A stretch of DNA of 64,000 bases from positions 6,510,001 through 6,574,000 of the forward strand of contig OZ316897.1 in assembly GCA_973895155.1 (NCBI GenBank), written 5' to 3'. Below, piece by piece: positions 1 to 16,470 of this stretch (the stretch's first letter is position 1; each line of letters begins with the position of its first letter). This DNA is from Marsupella aquatica (taxonomy: Eukaryota; Marchantiophyta). A model generated the notes under the pieces. It searched no databases, was not told the DNA's origin, and saw only the letters and a program-made list of their open reading frames with translations. The position numbers were made by a program, and so were the translations under genes.

Positions 1-424
1 GTTTGACCCCCTAATTTATAAGTGAAAATTTGTTTGCAACACCCTTTCTTTCTTTAAATTTTGCCATAATTTACTAAAAAGACCCTTTAGAAAATTAGGA
101 AAATACTTTTTACAATTAAATAGGCCTATTTGTTCTTTAAAGTTGACCAATCAATAAAGCATGCCCTATTTGTTCTTCCACCAAACTTTGGAAGTCTTCC
201 GCCATACCATTTAAATGGGCTTATACTTTGTCGCACATGATGTGCGACTTCCATGGAAGTGAAACCCCCCTCCCGCCGAGAACCAAATGAATTCCATTCA
301 AATAGCCAACATACAGAAAGGGCGGCCCAAAAAAAGGACACCATCCCACGGGACCAAAGGTCTATGTGCCAAGACAGGAGAGGCCAGAACCAAGGAACAA
401 GAGATTTATAAATTTATTGGGCTA
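1..424. other. Unassigned flanking DNA
   Basis: I see no gene, RNA or repeat here that I can name. The short open frames in this stretch have no recognisable domain. Confidence 0.4.
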
Positions 425-614
425 GGTTCCATGGGGCTGGAAGTGAGGAGTGCACATATGTGTCAGCATGTTTGAGCCGATAAGATCACAAAGTTTCCAG
501 GGAGTGAGGGCTGTACAAACATGGAAGTAGGGCAGTATAATTTTCCCTCACACTCCATGTTAAACTCTAGGGGCACCCCCTGCCTGTGTATAGTTTTAGT
601 GTAGTGCATTCTCA
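425..614 (+). repeat. 5' fragment of an old Copia-type LTR
   Basis: This stretch aligns over its length with the first part of the fuller LTR copy at 55190-55699. Shared landmarks are GGAGTGAGGAG, GTGTGTCAG/ATGTTTGA, CCTCACAC, TTAAACTCTAGGGG and GCATTCTCAT. The match stops at about 614. The next part of the same LTR (TTGGCTCT... onward) resumes at 8614, so this copy appears split by about 8 kb of nested insertions. Confidence 0.55.
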
Positions 615-744
615 TCTTACTTATAAAGCGACAACCACAAGCTAGAGTTGGGGCCTAGCTAGGCTTCTAGAGTGAAGCCTCTAGACCATAACTCTATGGC
701 CCACCATGTGAATGGGAAAATTCATGGCTATAATTTATGTCAAA

Positions 745-1630
745 CAACTTTTTACTAAGTTGTCCCCCCAACTGTCTGAAATTAGGATTCTGTCCCCCAA
801 ACATGTATTTGCCACAGACTATCCCCCTCATTCCATATATGCGTTAGTATACAGTTAACAGTGGGGACCCAATGCCAAATGGCATGGCATTGAGTGGCTG
901 CAGGTTAACCCCCTTTGACTGCTCCTTTGCCCTCCCTTCCCATGGAAGGATGTCATAGCAGGCCTGGGAGGAGCCAAAAGGGCCCAACTTTCCCCTCACA
1001 AAATAACAACCTTTTGCCCCCTCATTTTACTCACAGAAATGCAGCCACTGTAGTTTTTTTCCTGCCTCATTTCTGTAGACAAAATCAGACAGCAAATGTT
1101 TACACATTCTACTCTGCTGCCATCTTTGGTCCTTAAAGGTGTGTTTGACTTGTTTGATTGAATACTGGCTTAGGGGCTCCGTTCACACAAAAGAATGCAG
1201 CAGAGTCACGACCTGTTTTAGCCCTTATTTATGCATGCTTCGAATCCCTCATTTCTACACAGAAGAACGCAGTGAATCCTACATTTGTTGCCTTTTTGTT
1301 TTTAGCAAAATAAACTATTTTCTGCAGCGTACATAGGCCTAATTAGACGACTGCAGGCTGAGGGTGACTGAGCAGCCATAGCTAGGATTGAGAAGGTTGG
1401 GATGTTTTGGCTCTCCGGGGCTTGCTACGGCAGCCGTGGGGAAGGGGGAGGGTGAAGGAGCAGTCAAAGTGGGTTAACACGCAACCACTCACGCCTTGCC
1501 ATGTGGCATTGGGAACCCAGTGTTAACATATACTAACCCATATATGGAATGGGGGCATTGTGGCAAATAAATTTGTTCGCGGGACAGTTTCCTAAATTCA
1601 GAGTTTAAGGGACAACTTAGTAAAAGGCTC
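745..1630. mobile_element. Non-autonomous Mutator-like element with long TIRs
   Basis: Roughly 210-bp terminal regions are inverted copies of each other. The left arm (745-955) and the reverse complement of the right arm (about 1435-1630) share TTTTACTAAGTTGTCCC, ATTTGCCACA, CATTCCATATATG, GTTAACA, CCAATGCCA and TTTGACTGCTCCTT. The element is flanked by a perfect 10-bp direct repeat, TTATGTCAAA, at 735-744 and 1631-1640. Long TIRs with a 9-11 bp target duplication are typical of MULEs. The 480-bp interior shows no transposase. A shorter relic of an arm may lie at 29420-29640. Confidence 0.75.
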
Positions 1631-1737
1631 TTATGTCAAATGATAATCATGCATGTTTTTTTTTAAAGATTTCTAGTTACATTCAAAAAATGTACTCTAG
1701 GGCCTCACCTAATATATGTGCATATATTTGAAGGGGT

Positions 1738-2081
1738 TGTTGAGCATAGACGACAATCACAACGGCAAGCCCATGAACCATCCAACGCACAAGAGTCAAC
1801 ACAGAGAGATACGTGGTTCACCTCCACATGAGGCTACGTCCACGGGAACACACATGAGCTTTATTGCACTCTAGGCCGACTGGCCATACCAAGCATCCAC
1901 AGCGCAAGCTTTCTATCTCTCAACTAGCTCCATAACAATGAGCTCGAGTTCCCCCTCTCCAAGCAAACACCGCTTGGTTTATAGAGTGTGCACAGCATGA
2001 CTAACCTAACCAAGTCTGCGACTAAGGTTAGCCTTAACTACGGTACATTCGTAACTCTAGACCTAAGAGTAAATCCTAACA
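1738..2081 (-). repeat. Copia LTR (3' LTR of piece A)
   Basis: The LTR is 344 bp, starting TGTTGAGC and ending CCTAACA on the + strand. On the element strand it therefore runs TGTTAGG...GCTCAACA with TGTT/AACA ends. It is followed inward by AATCTCCCCCTT, the complement of a polypurine tract. It contains a TATAAACC box and an AATAAA-type signal on the element strand. Confidence 0.88.
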
Positions 2082-2296
2082 ATCTCCCCCTTGACTCTGG
2101 TCTAGGGGAGAGTAAAGACTACTACCAATATGACTGCTCAGCGGAAAGTTCTGGAAAGAAAAACCAAACCGGTTTTTCCCTCTTTATATGAGAGTAGACC
2201 AAAACTAAGCCGTAGCCTATACAAGGAATGAGCAAGAGCATATCTCAGTATCTACACAAATGTTAAGTAACCCTACTTGTGAGGCAATTGCAAAAC

Positions 2297-5200
2297 CTAT
2301 AACGCATCACGATGTCTAGAAAAACTCTCCAAATGAATCACTTTGGTAAAAGCGTCAGCCGGGTTGAGTTTACCGTTAATCTTGACTAGCTCAAACATAT
2401 TATCAGACACAGCCTGCTTGATAAAATGGTACCTAACGTCGATGTGCTTCACTCTGCTGTCCATCACCTGGTTCACAGCAAGGTGGAGTGCACTCTGACT
2501 ATCACAATGGAGCTTCACATTCCCCTGTGGCAATCCCATCTCAGTGATAAGTCTATCCAACCAAATCGCTTCCTTTGCTACTTCCGCTGCTGCAACATAC
2601 TCCGCTTTTGTAGTAGACTGAGCAATACACTTCTGCAAAGTAGACCTCCAACTTATGCATCCACCTCCAAGTGTGAACACATAACCTGTTGTTGACCTCC
2701 TCCAATCCAGATCCTGTGCATAGTCAACATCTACATAGCCCATCAATGATCTAGCATTATCAACATGTGCATCAAACAATAGACCATGATCCACGGTACC
2801 CTTAAAATACCAAATAATCCACTTCACTGCTTTCCAGTGTACCTTCCCTGGATTCGACATGTACCTGCTCACCTTGCCCATAGCCATGGCAAGATCAGGT
2901 CTAGTGCAAGTCATCAAATACATGAGACTCCTCACTGCCTTGTCATACGGAACCTTTGACATCAACCCCTTCTCTGTGTCATCCGTAGGACAGAAAGCTG
3001 ATGACAACTTGAAGTGTGGAGCCAACGGGGTACTTACTGGCTTGCTATCCCCCATGTTGAACCTTGCAATTACCTTCCTCGCATAACTGCTATGCGTCAA
3101 CCATAGCTTACCAGCCTTCAAGTCCCTAGTGATCTCCATACCCAAACTTCTCTTAGCTGGCCCTAAGTCCTTCATCTTAAACTCTGCACTAAGCAGTGCC
3201 TTGAGCTTAACAATCTCAGACCTATCCTTGGCCACAATAAGCATGTCATCCACATAAAGTACTAAAACAATGAACCCAAAAATAACATTCTTCACCGGTT
3301 TAAGATACACACATGGGTCAAACACACTCCTGTGAAAGCCTTATGCACGGATCCAATCATCAAACCGCTTATTCCACTATCTTGGTGCATGATTGGTTCA
3401 ACCCGTACAAGGATCTCAGCAATCTGCAAACCAAATTCTCTTGCCCTTTCTTCACAAAACCTAGCGGCTGTCTCATGAAGATGACCTCTTCCAAGGTGCC
3501 ATAGAGGAAAGTTGTGACAACATCTATCTGATCTAGCAACAGACCAAACATAACAACAAGCACACACAATAGCCGTATTGTTGAGTACTTAGCAACTGGT
3601 GAGAAGACCTCATTGTAATCCACACTTTTTTCCTGTGTGAATCCCTTGGCTACCAACCTAGCCTTGTAGACCTTCAATTCACCTCCTGTGGACTGATCCT
3701 TCAGCTTGTATATCCATTTGTTGTCCACCACTTGCTGTCCCTCAGGCAGCTTGACAAGCTCCCAAGTTTTGTTGTCCTTCAGTGACTGCATTTTCGTTTG
3801 CATTGCTACAACCCACTCTTGCTTCTCCTTTGAAGCACTTGCTTCATGAAATGAAGAAGGTTCCACTTCTTCTAAAATCAACGCGTCACCCTCATCATTA
3901 GTAACAAAGTCCTTCTCTTGCAATTGAGATGAATCAACCCACTGTCCATACCTTGGTGGAGCGCGTACAGTGCGACCAGATGCTCTTCTAGCCGATGACT
4001 TCGGTTGATCTACGTGTGCTGGTACAATTTGAAGCTCAACAGCATCCACTTGCTGCTCACCAACATCAACAAACTCCTCTGGTTCCTCTGGCACAGGAAC
4101 CAACTCCATAATTGGAGCAACTCTTTCTCTCCGGTCATGCACTTCATGACCAATCTCCCCCTCAATGAGATCCAGGATATGAGATTTTCCTTTGTCAGTA
4201 CGGGAGACCTGAGTATTCTCCCCCTCCTTCAATAATCTGGATTCATTGAAGGAAACATCCCTATTGACAACGAGCTTATAGGCAATAGGATCCCATAGCC
4301 TATAGGCTTTCACACCACTCTCGTATCCAAGAAAAACACATTTCTTGGAGGTAGCTGGAGTCCTTCCCAATTGTTTCCAAGTCCTATACGGTACTGAATA
4401 GTCGTTTAATGGGGTCTAAATACCCCCCGGTTTCTACTAGTGTAGGATCCAACTTGGTCCTATTCTGCTTCGATGTGAGAAATATGCATCACTTCCAAAA
4501 ACTACCAAGCCATGATAGTCTGTTTGCCGCTTATAGCGCATCTCAAACGGCGTTTTGAAATTGATAGCACTAGAAGGAGAAAGATTTACCAAATAAGCTG
4601 CGGTATTGATAGCATCTGCCCAAAATTCTTGTGGTAAACCTGATTGGTTCAACATACTCCGTGACCGCTCCAATAGTGTCCGATTGAGCCTCTCAGCGAC
4701 ACCATTCTGCTGTGGAGTATAAACTGTGGTGAGATGGTGAGTTATCCCATGTTCTGAATAATACTCTTCAAATTCCACTGAAGTGTACTCCCAGCCGTTG
4801 TCTGACCTCAGACTCTTCACCCTTGTATCCAAGCACTTGACTGTGTTTCTAGTCTGATTCTCCACCCGGGCCTTCCACTTCTTAAAAATGGACAAGACAT
4901 CAGACTTATGCGTCATGAAATAAATTCACACAAATCTTGAGTAATCGTCAATAAATGATACATAGTACAACTTTCCAGAGTGTGAGGGAGTCAGGGATGG
5001 ACCCCACACGTCACTATGTATGTACTCAAGAACCGCTTTGGAACGATGGGTTCCAACACCGAAAGCACGACGATGTTGCTTTCCAAGAATGCAATGCTCA
5101 TAGAACTCTAATTTACAAGACTGCAAATCAGAAATGAGTCTATTCTTCCGTAAGATAGCTAAACCCTTCTCACTCATGTGGCCTAGCCGTGAATGCCAAA

Positions 5201-6682
5201 GTTGAGTCATCTCCTTGTGAGACTTGGTTACATTGGCCTCTCCACATACAGTATTGCCCTGTAACACATACAAATTCTTCTGCCTGCTCCCCTTCAAAAT
5301 CACTGTCTCTCCCGACCTGACTTGAAGTTCACCATCAATAACGCTCCATTGATGATCATTTGAATCCAAAACACCGAGTGAAATCAAATTCTTACGCATG
5401 CCAGGTACATACCTGACTCCGAACACTGTGCGCACAGCGCCATCAAACATTTGAATTTTCACAGACCCAATTCCCTCAATTTGACAGGAGTGATCATTTC
5501 TCATCAGAACTGAACCGTTTGAAACAGAGTAAGAACTGAAAAACTCACGAATGTAACAAATATGAAAAGAGCAAGCACAATCAAGAATCCACACATCATC
5601 TACTCTCCTAGATGACGTGCACAGGGCATACCTTGACTTCATAAAACATACTCATCATTGAGTAAATCAGCTTCTCCATCAGCCCTAGTCACATTTGCCG
5701 ATGAAGTTTTCGCTGCCTTTCCCTTACAGTCTTGCTTGAAGTGTCCAACTGTCGCGGTTGCACTTCCAACATGTCACCTGCCTCCTCTGAGGGGATTTAC
5801 CCCTGGACTTAGATCTGGATTTAGATCTAAACTGGGTTCTACGGTCCCCAATTGGTCGTTGCATACTCCTCCCACGGTTAACATTGAGGGCAACACTAGA
5901 TGATGAAGGCTGTGATATGATGTGCATCTTCTGCTGAAGATCATCACTAAGCAGAGAACTTACCACGTCATTGTATGAAATGGTATCCCTATCACGATGC
6001 AACAACACTCGTGATAGGGACTGGTAAGATGGAGACAATGAACTGAGAAGCTGCAGAGCCTTCGTCTCATCATTCAAAGTCTTCCCAAGGTTTTCCAAGT
6101 CAACGACCATGTCGTTGAAAGCATCCACATGGTCTTGCAACTTTGTACAGGATTCCTTCATCCTGAAACTCATCAGTTTGTAGGAAGTGTAGAGCCGGTT
6201 TGACAACTCCTTGTGGTGATACTTGCTCTGCAATTCCGCAAACAAGGACATGCAATCTTTATGTGCACCCAACTGCTTGATGATGGGAGGCATGAGATAG
6301 AGTGTAACACATCACACTCCCTGCTCCTGCATGCGGTCCCATTGTTTCTCATCAACATCGTCTTCACGAGGGCTCAGTAGTTGGCCCATCCCTGACGCAT
6401 AGAGCACTCGCTTCACCTGCTTCTCCCATAGCAAGTAGTCAGAGCGCCCATCATACTTTGTCACTTCATACTTGGGTCCCCCAAGCTTGAAAGTCCCCAT
6501 CTTATTCTTTGGCACTACCGTGAGCTCCGGTAGTAGTACTGCTTCCTCACCACACGCCGCATCGGTGATGGTATCGGTGTCACATGCTCTTCCTCTTGCT
6601 CCTCTCTTTGCCCCTCAAACCGTCGTGGTGATCCTCGTGCTTCAAGTTCCACGTCTTCGAAAAACTCCTTCGAATCACTCAT
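2297..6682 (-). pseudogene. Degraded Copia gag-pol (piece A)
   Basis: Read right to left, the domains follow Copia order. Gag starts at 6682 and has a broken zinc knuckle near 5750. A protease-like LDCACSFHIC motif follows, then an integrase with HHCC near 5150 and D,D35E ending in GVAER near 4690, then reverse transcriptase with YVDD near 3255, then RNase H to 2297. At least five frameshifts or stops break it, at about 6515, 6300, 5720, 4920 and 4400, and again between 3370 and 3330. The RT catalytic YVDD and the integrase glutamate survive, but no long product is possible. The coding sequence is close to that of the element at 21355-27848, so the two belong to one family. Confidence 0.9.
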
Positions 6683-6870
6683 ATCAGAAAATCACAAAAA
6701 AAGTCGTTTTTCACAACTTCTCAAAAAACTCAAAACTCAACACCTCCGCGTAGCCCACGAAACTAGGAGTCCAATACTGAAAACCAAAATCAAAATCAAA
6801 ATTTGACGGAAAAGTTATTCAAATTTTGGTCGAGGTGGGTAAAACCTTGGGAAACTTCCCCCTCTAAGAT

Positions 6871-7216
6871 TGTTAGGATTTACTCTTAGGTCTAGAGTTA
6901 CGAATGTACCGTAGTTAAGGCTAACCTTAGTCGCAGACTTGGTTAGGTTAGTCATGTTGTGCACACTCTATAAACCAAACGGTGTTTGCTTGGAGAGGGG
7001 GAACTCAGGCTCATTGTTACGGAGCTAGTTGAGAGATAGAGAGAGCTTGCGCTGTGGATGCTTGGTATGGCCGGTCGGCCTAGAGTGCGGTAAAGCTCAT
7101 GTGTGTTCCCGTGGACGTAGCCTCATGTGGAGGTGAACCACGTATCTCTCTGTGTCGACTCTTGTGCGTTGGATGGTTCATGGGCTTGCCGTTGTGATTG
7201 TCGTCTATGCTCAACA
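6871..7216 (+). repeat. Copia LTR (5' LTR of piece B)
   Basis: The LTR is 346 bp, TGTTAGG...GCTCAACA, and is the reverse complement of the LTR at 1738-2081 with roughly ten differences and one 2-bp indel. It abuts the truncated leader of piece A at about 6865, so the junction is a breakpoint rather than a normal element boundary. Confidence 0.88.
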
Positions 7217-7218
7217 AT

Positions 7219-7230
7219 TGGTATCAGAGC
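7219..7230 (+). other. Primer-binding site, initiator tRNA-Met
   Basis: TGGTATCAGAGC lies two bases after the LTR terminus. It is complementary to the 3' end of plant initiator tRNA-Met, the usual primer for Copia minus-strand DNA synthesis. Its position fixes the orientation of piece B as plus. Confidence 0.85.
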
Positions 7231-8409
7231 ATGCCTGGGAGGTGATGAGGTTTTTTCGTGACGGTTTTCCAGCGTTCATTGTTGGTGTTGAATTCGGGGT
7301 TTCATCGTATGAAACTCGAATGTGTGTGGCTGAGCAAATAGGTTAGTGAGAGGGCTTTCTAACTGTGGTTACAACTTGCTGATCGGTATCCGTGGTGCAG
7401 AGGAATTAAAGTTTGCGTCGTTCACGGTTTATTCGTGTTCAACGGGATTTCGGGGGAGAGACCAGAGATTGTTTTTTCAACGGTGTGAGCTGTGCGGTGC
7501 GGGAGGCATCGCATGTTATAGCTCAAGTTGAAGGTTGAAGCGAGCTGGTCGTTTTGGTACCTGGTTTGCTGGCGTTTGTGGAGCGAGTGCGTCGTGACGA
7601 GTGAAAGTTGAGTTCTGGTTTTTTGACAAGCTATGGTGCTTGTTTTTCCCTGAACCGGATTACTCGTCGTGACGCTTGACTCGATCCTAGAAACGCGAAG
7701 TGCTGAGGCTCAACGGAGAGATCTTGGTGAGGTAATCATTTTGAGTCCGAGATTGGCCCTTGACGCGGAGAGAGTAAAACACGGCGGAGGTTTTCTCTTC
7801 TCTGGTGGAGCTGCAGACGCGTGGCCGCGAATATGTGCGCCTTTTCCAGGGGCTTTAAGACCCCTTTAAAGTGCTTTTTTCTGAATTTTTTTTCTCTCCT
7901 CCTCTTCATTGGTTGTGCCGCACCCCGGGCCCTATGACCCTCCATTTTAACCGCTTAGACAGGGGGAACGGCCCCCTGTGAGACTTTTTGGACTGTGTGG
8001 GAATATTCCCAAAAAATAGAGAGGTGTTTTTCGACTGTCTGACAAAGATTTCGTCCGCCGAATGGTAACTTTTTGGTTCTTTTTTGGCAAGGTCGTAGCC
8101 ATTGAAGTTGGCAATGCGACGCACCGATCACATCGCAATTCCGACGATGGGTTGTACTTGGTATTTTGGTTATTCCCTGAGGTGGTCAAAACGGGGGAGT
8201 TTCCCAAGGTTTTACCCACCTCGACCAAAATTTGAATAATTTTGGTTTTCAGTATTGGACTCCTAGCTTCGTGGGCTATGTGGCGGTGTTGAGTTTTGAG
8301 TTTTTTGAGAAGTTGTGAAAAATGATTGTTTTTGTGATTTTCTCATATGAGTGATTCGGAGGAGTTTTTCGAAGACGTGAAACTTGAAGCACGAGGATCA
8401 CCGCGGCGG
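7231..8409 (+). pseudogene. Copia leader plus first 21 gag codons (piece B)
   Basis: This is about 1.1 kb of untranslated leader, matching the reverse complement of the leader at 26275-27413. The gag ATG is at 8347 (MSDSEEFFEDVK...). After 21 codons, at 8409, the gag frame breaks directly into LTR sequence, with a few G residues shared at the junction. Nothing beyond the gag N terminus remains. Confidence 0.8.
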
Positions 8410-8598
8410 GTTGAGAGATAGAGAGAGCTTGCGCTGTGGATGCTTGGTATGGCCGGTCGGCCTAGAGTGCAGTAAAGCTCATGTGTGTTCCCGTGGACGT
8501 AGCCTCATGTGGAGGTGAACCACATATCTCTCTGTGTCGACTCTTGTGCGTTGGATGGTTCATGAGCTTGCTGTTGTGATTATCGTCTATGCTCAACA
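8410..8598 (+). repeat. Truncated Copia LTR (last 189 bp)
   Basis: It matches the LTR from GTTGAGAGATAGAG to the terminal GCTCAACA. It closes the composite element and forms an inverted terminal repeat with 1738-1926. Confidence 0.85.
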
Positions 8599-8613
8599 GG
8601 GATAATCTAGGCT

Positions 8614-8750
8614 AGTTGGCTCTAAAGTCAAAACTCATAGGCTCTAAAGTCAAAACTCATATATTTAAACTGCTGTGCACCTTGGCATATAGAGTATTTG
8701 GCCCAAGGGGGTTCGCACTCCGTGCCCCTGGCCCATGGAACCTTGCACTA
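8614..8750 (+). repeat. 3' fragment of the split old LTR
   Basis: It aligns with 55430-55550 of the solo LTR (GGCTCT.AAGTC, AAAACTCATAT, CACCTTGG, CCCATGGAACC). A 22-bp unit beginning GGCTCTAAAGTC is duplicated in tandem at 8617 and 8639. It continues where the fragment at 425-614 stops. Confidence 0.5.
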
Positions 8751-8799
8751 ATAGAGGCTACAGTCGGAGCAGCAAATTACTCCAGTAGTTCTTATAAAG

Positions 8800-10640
8800 C
8801 CACGTGAATGGTGTATTTGCATAGAGTGAACATACAGGACTTGACTCCAGCTCTCGGCAAAATGATCAACTCTAGTTGGGCATTCCCCGTGTGCATTGGT
8901 AGGGATGATCTTGATGAAGATCCCATGTCGAGACTGTGATCAGCTTGATGCATCGATGATTGCTGTCTGATTTTTAGGCAGTCTTATGTGTTCACTTCGC
9001 ACGAGAATCCATTGGATCGGAGGATACTAGTGGCCTCATCTGCCTTTTTTGCAAGGTCGTAAGGTGTGATTTCGTACTTCATTCCTTCCTTCGAATTTTC
9101 TACACTAATCACACCTTTTAGATTCTGGTACGTGAGGAGTAGTGGGCTTTATATGTGCGTGTGGGGTGTACAGTCTACCGATGACAATCTTACTCAACCG
9201 GGGATGATCTACGAAGAGCAAACTGGAGAAATTTTCGGATTTATGATCGCCCTGGTTGAAACGTTTTTCACACATAAAGTGAAGTCTGGGAGAAGTGGAC
9301 GAGGCCGCGCTTCTGTATGAAACATGTTTTGACCTCGGCAGTGTGAAATGGATCTGCGATGAAGAAACGCTTTCAGTGAGAAATATGGTTTTCTGCCGTG
9401 GAGCTGACATTTTCCCCATTGTAAACCCGTCGGATATGTATCGGCATTGAGGATTGAATGCATTGTCACAGGAAAATAAGACTATTACATCGCAGTTTCC
9501 TAAGAAGCTGACTGGAGGCTCAAATTTGAGTAGCGAGGGACCCCCCTGCAATGTGACATTTGCCTTGTGCCAAGAATTGCTGACGCCGTCCTTCGTTTCG
9601 AGGAAGAAAATCGTCGCTCGTGCAGCAGAGCCTTCGTTCATTAGACAAGCTGATAGACCGTTGTGCTCACAAATTCACATGTCAAAGGCAGGGTTCTTAG
9701 CAAAGACATCGATCAGGTGTTGGACATCGAAGGTGAGGAAACCATTGTTCGCTTACGAGACATATCCGAGGCCAGAGTTGCATCATGAAGTTTGGTATCA
9801 TTCTTATCACCATAACTTTCCAATGCTGTTGAATGTTGCGGCTATCAGAAGTGCTTTCCTGAGAGCGCGGACTTATGACTGCGTCTTTTTGGCTTTCTGT
9901 TTATGAACTGTCACCATTATATCCAGTATTGCGGTATCACTCTTTCGAATGATCAACTGGATGAAGAATTTGTGTCTCGAAAGGACGGCATGTTTGTGTC
10001 GGAAATGTTTACGGGCTAACATCCGCTAATGATCTTGCGGAGGTCTATTCGATTGTCGCGTCGCATGTTTGATGCACGGAAATAAAGAAGTAGAGCATTG
10101 CTTGCTGTATTGGGCTGCAATGGCAATGTGAAAAATGCTTTCTTCGAGACTGAACGGTCATTGTACTGTATAAGCCTGTAGGTCATGATCAAGATCGCAG
10201 CAGGTGGTTTTTGATTGGAGCATCGGGGAGCAGTAGATTACATGTCATTCAAATGGTCAAGTCGTCTAATTCTTAACGCCTGCCCATTTGTTTGTAGTGT
10301 CTCTACCCTTCCTCTTGGTAGGAAAATTCTCCCTCCTTTTTTCTACTGTGCCTCTACTTAACTGGTTAGTCTGCGCTGCCCCTGTTTGTGACGCGGAATA
10401 TGCATATACTAATGACCCGAGGTTATTGATGATGATCTACTCGATGTAGCCAGATGACCTAATTACTTCGCCGGCACCAGGATCGACTTCAAGAGCGCAC
10501 GACTATATGTGGGTTGAAGGCTCCTTCTTGTGTTGTCTCGGCACGAAAGTCGCATCAATGACACACTTTCAGGTCTGATCTTCAACTTGGAAAATGAAAA
10601 TGGAGAATGATCGTTGCTAAGGCGTGCAGAAGATCACTCG
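8800..10640. other. Intergenic, upstream of the PKA gene
   Basis: Overlapping open frames on both strands (for example 9454-9906 on + and 9105-9641 on -) have no domain I recognise and no splice-supported extension. I treat the stretch as intergenic and promoter-containing. I cannot point to a specific promoter element. Confidence 0.35.
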
Positions 10641-10647
10641 TGGCAAC

Positions 10648-15063
<4,416 letters not shown>

Positions 15064-16194
15064 GGACAGGTGAATTCAAGATTAGTCGTGATCAAGGTGA
15101 TGCAAATGCCAGGTGCATCCAAAAGGTCCAAGGCTAACGGGATTCGCAAGACGCTGAATTTGCATCGATCTTGCCTCTGCCATTTGATCCCTGCATTTGC
15201 CACCACGATGCAATGGGATGTCCCTGTATGTAGAGGTTTAGGGTTTTAGAGGTTTTTGGGACCTAGAGTAGCTGAATCTGCTGGCTGATTAGCCGGTGGC
15301 AAGAGCGTTCAGCCTCCAGGGGCAAAGTTAGAATTGAAATGTTTGTATTTACCTTCTCTGTAAACTTGTCCACAGTGCTGGCCATTTTCAACACACACAA
15401 CCAACTGCTACGCTTTTCCTTCATATGTTGAGGGTTTCTGGACAACCACAGAGATTGGATGGTACTTTTGTAGGAGCAGTTGCAATAGTTTAGCACCACA
15501 ACCGCAATCGAAGGCTCACAAGAATTATAGTTGGCTAACATGTCTCAATGTGCCAGGAACGCTTATTGCTCACTGATTGACTTGGTTTGCCTCCTTTTTC
15601 TGCTTGTAAATATGGAATTTATGAGCTCAATCCGTTTTGCAAAAGATGTTCTTACATGAAAGATATCATTGAATGCACAAAACATGTCCCTAAGTAAATG
15701 ATATTGTTTACGGACCTCACTAGAGGTCCCTTCCAAAATTCCTGACACCACAGTGTACCATGTCAACAACAATCGTAACAAACAAAATTCGTCGATTTTG
15801 TGAATTAAATTTATGATTTTTATTCATGTTTATGTCAATTTGAATGTAAATTTAGGGTCGCCATACTGTAAAATAAAAATATTGAAAATGCAAAGAACAA
15901 GACGATTGAAAGTGTCAAACCGTTTTAGTTACATTTTCAATTTTAAAACTTAAATTCAAAGATTTATAAAAAATATTTTCATATAATAAATAATAAATAA
16001 TAATTAACTTGATAATTTACTTGTTAAACTGCAACTCTTGGTATGTAAGGAACTCTCCTATTGTATGGCCATTAATGCTGGAAAGAGCACATAGAAATCC
16101 AGGATCGAGGAGGAGGAATGGTTGGAATCTTGAAAGTTCATCGAATTTTATACGCAAAACTATTTACTCATTCTCAAAACAAAAAATACTCAAT

Positions 16195-16470
16195 CATAGA
16201 TCTCATTGAGATCTTTCTTTTGCACCCTAGATTGTCTTCTAACATGGATGAATAAGATTTCTAGAGGCATTACAAAATGGACGGCAAAGATCATAAAATC
16301 GACAAAATCAACGACTAGGAAGGCTTGGATTTGTTTAATTTTTCATTTGAAAAATATTAATCCATTTGCAAAACGGACAGAAGCCATCCATAGATCTATT
16401 TGAGATTTTTCTTTTGAGCCATAGATTGGCCATTATGATGGACGAACGAGATTTCCGGAGATAAGTAATA
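16195..16470. repeat. Partial tandem duplication, about 193-bp period
   Basis: CATAGATCT...GAGATnTTTCTTTTG...TAGATTG...ATGGAnGAA...GAGATTTC occurs from 16195 and again from 16388. The two copies of about 80 bp are diverged. Confidence 0.5.

Larger units (their letters stand above)
1738..8598 (-). mobile_element. Rearranged composite Copia element with inverted ends
   Basis: Two pieces of one Copia family lie head to head. Piece A (1738-6865, minus strand) has an LTR, a polypurine tract, degraded pol and gag, and a truncated leader. Piece B (6871-8598, plus strand) has a full LTR, a primer-binding site, a leader and the first 21 gag codons, then jumps into the last 189 bp of an LTR. The outer ends are therefore inverted copies of the same LTR terminus (TGTTGAGC...). 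The flanks GGGGT (1733-1737) and GGGAT (8599-8603) differ at one base, which is compatible with a decayed 5-bp target duplication. The two full LTRs differ at roughly ten positions over 345 bp, so this is older than the element at 21355. Confidence 0.8.

Noticed and set aside
9105-9906. Overlapping 150- and 178-codon frames on opposite strands
   Set aside because: No domain, no splice continuation and no family resemblance. Two opposite frames over the same DNA suggest chance.
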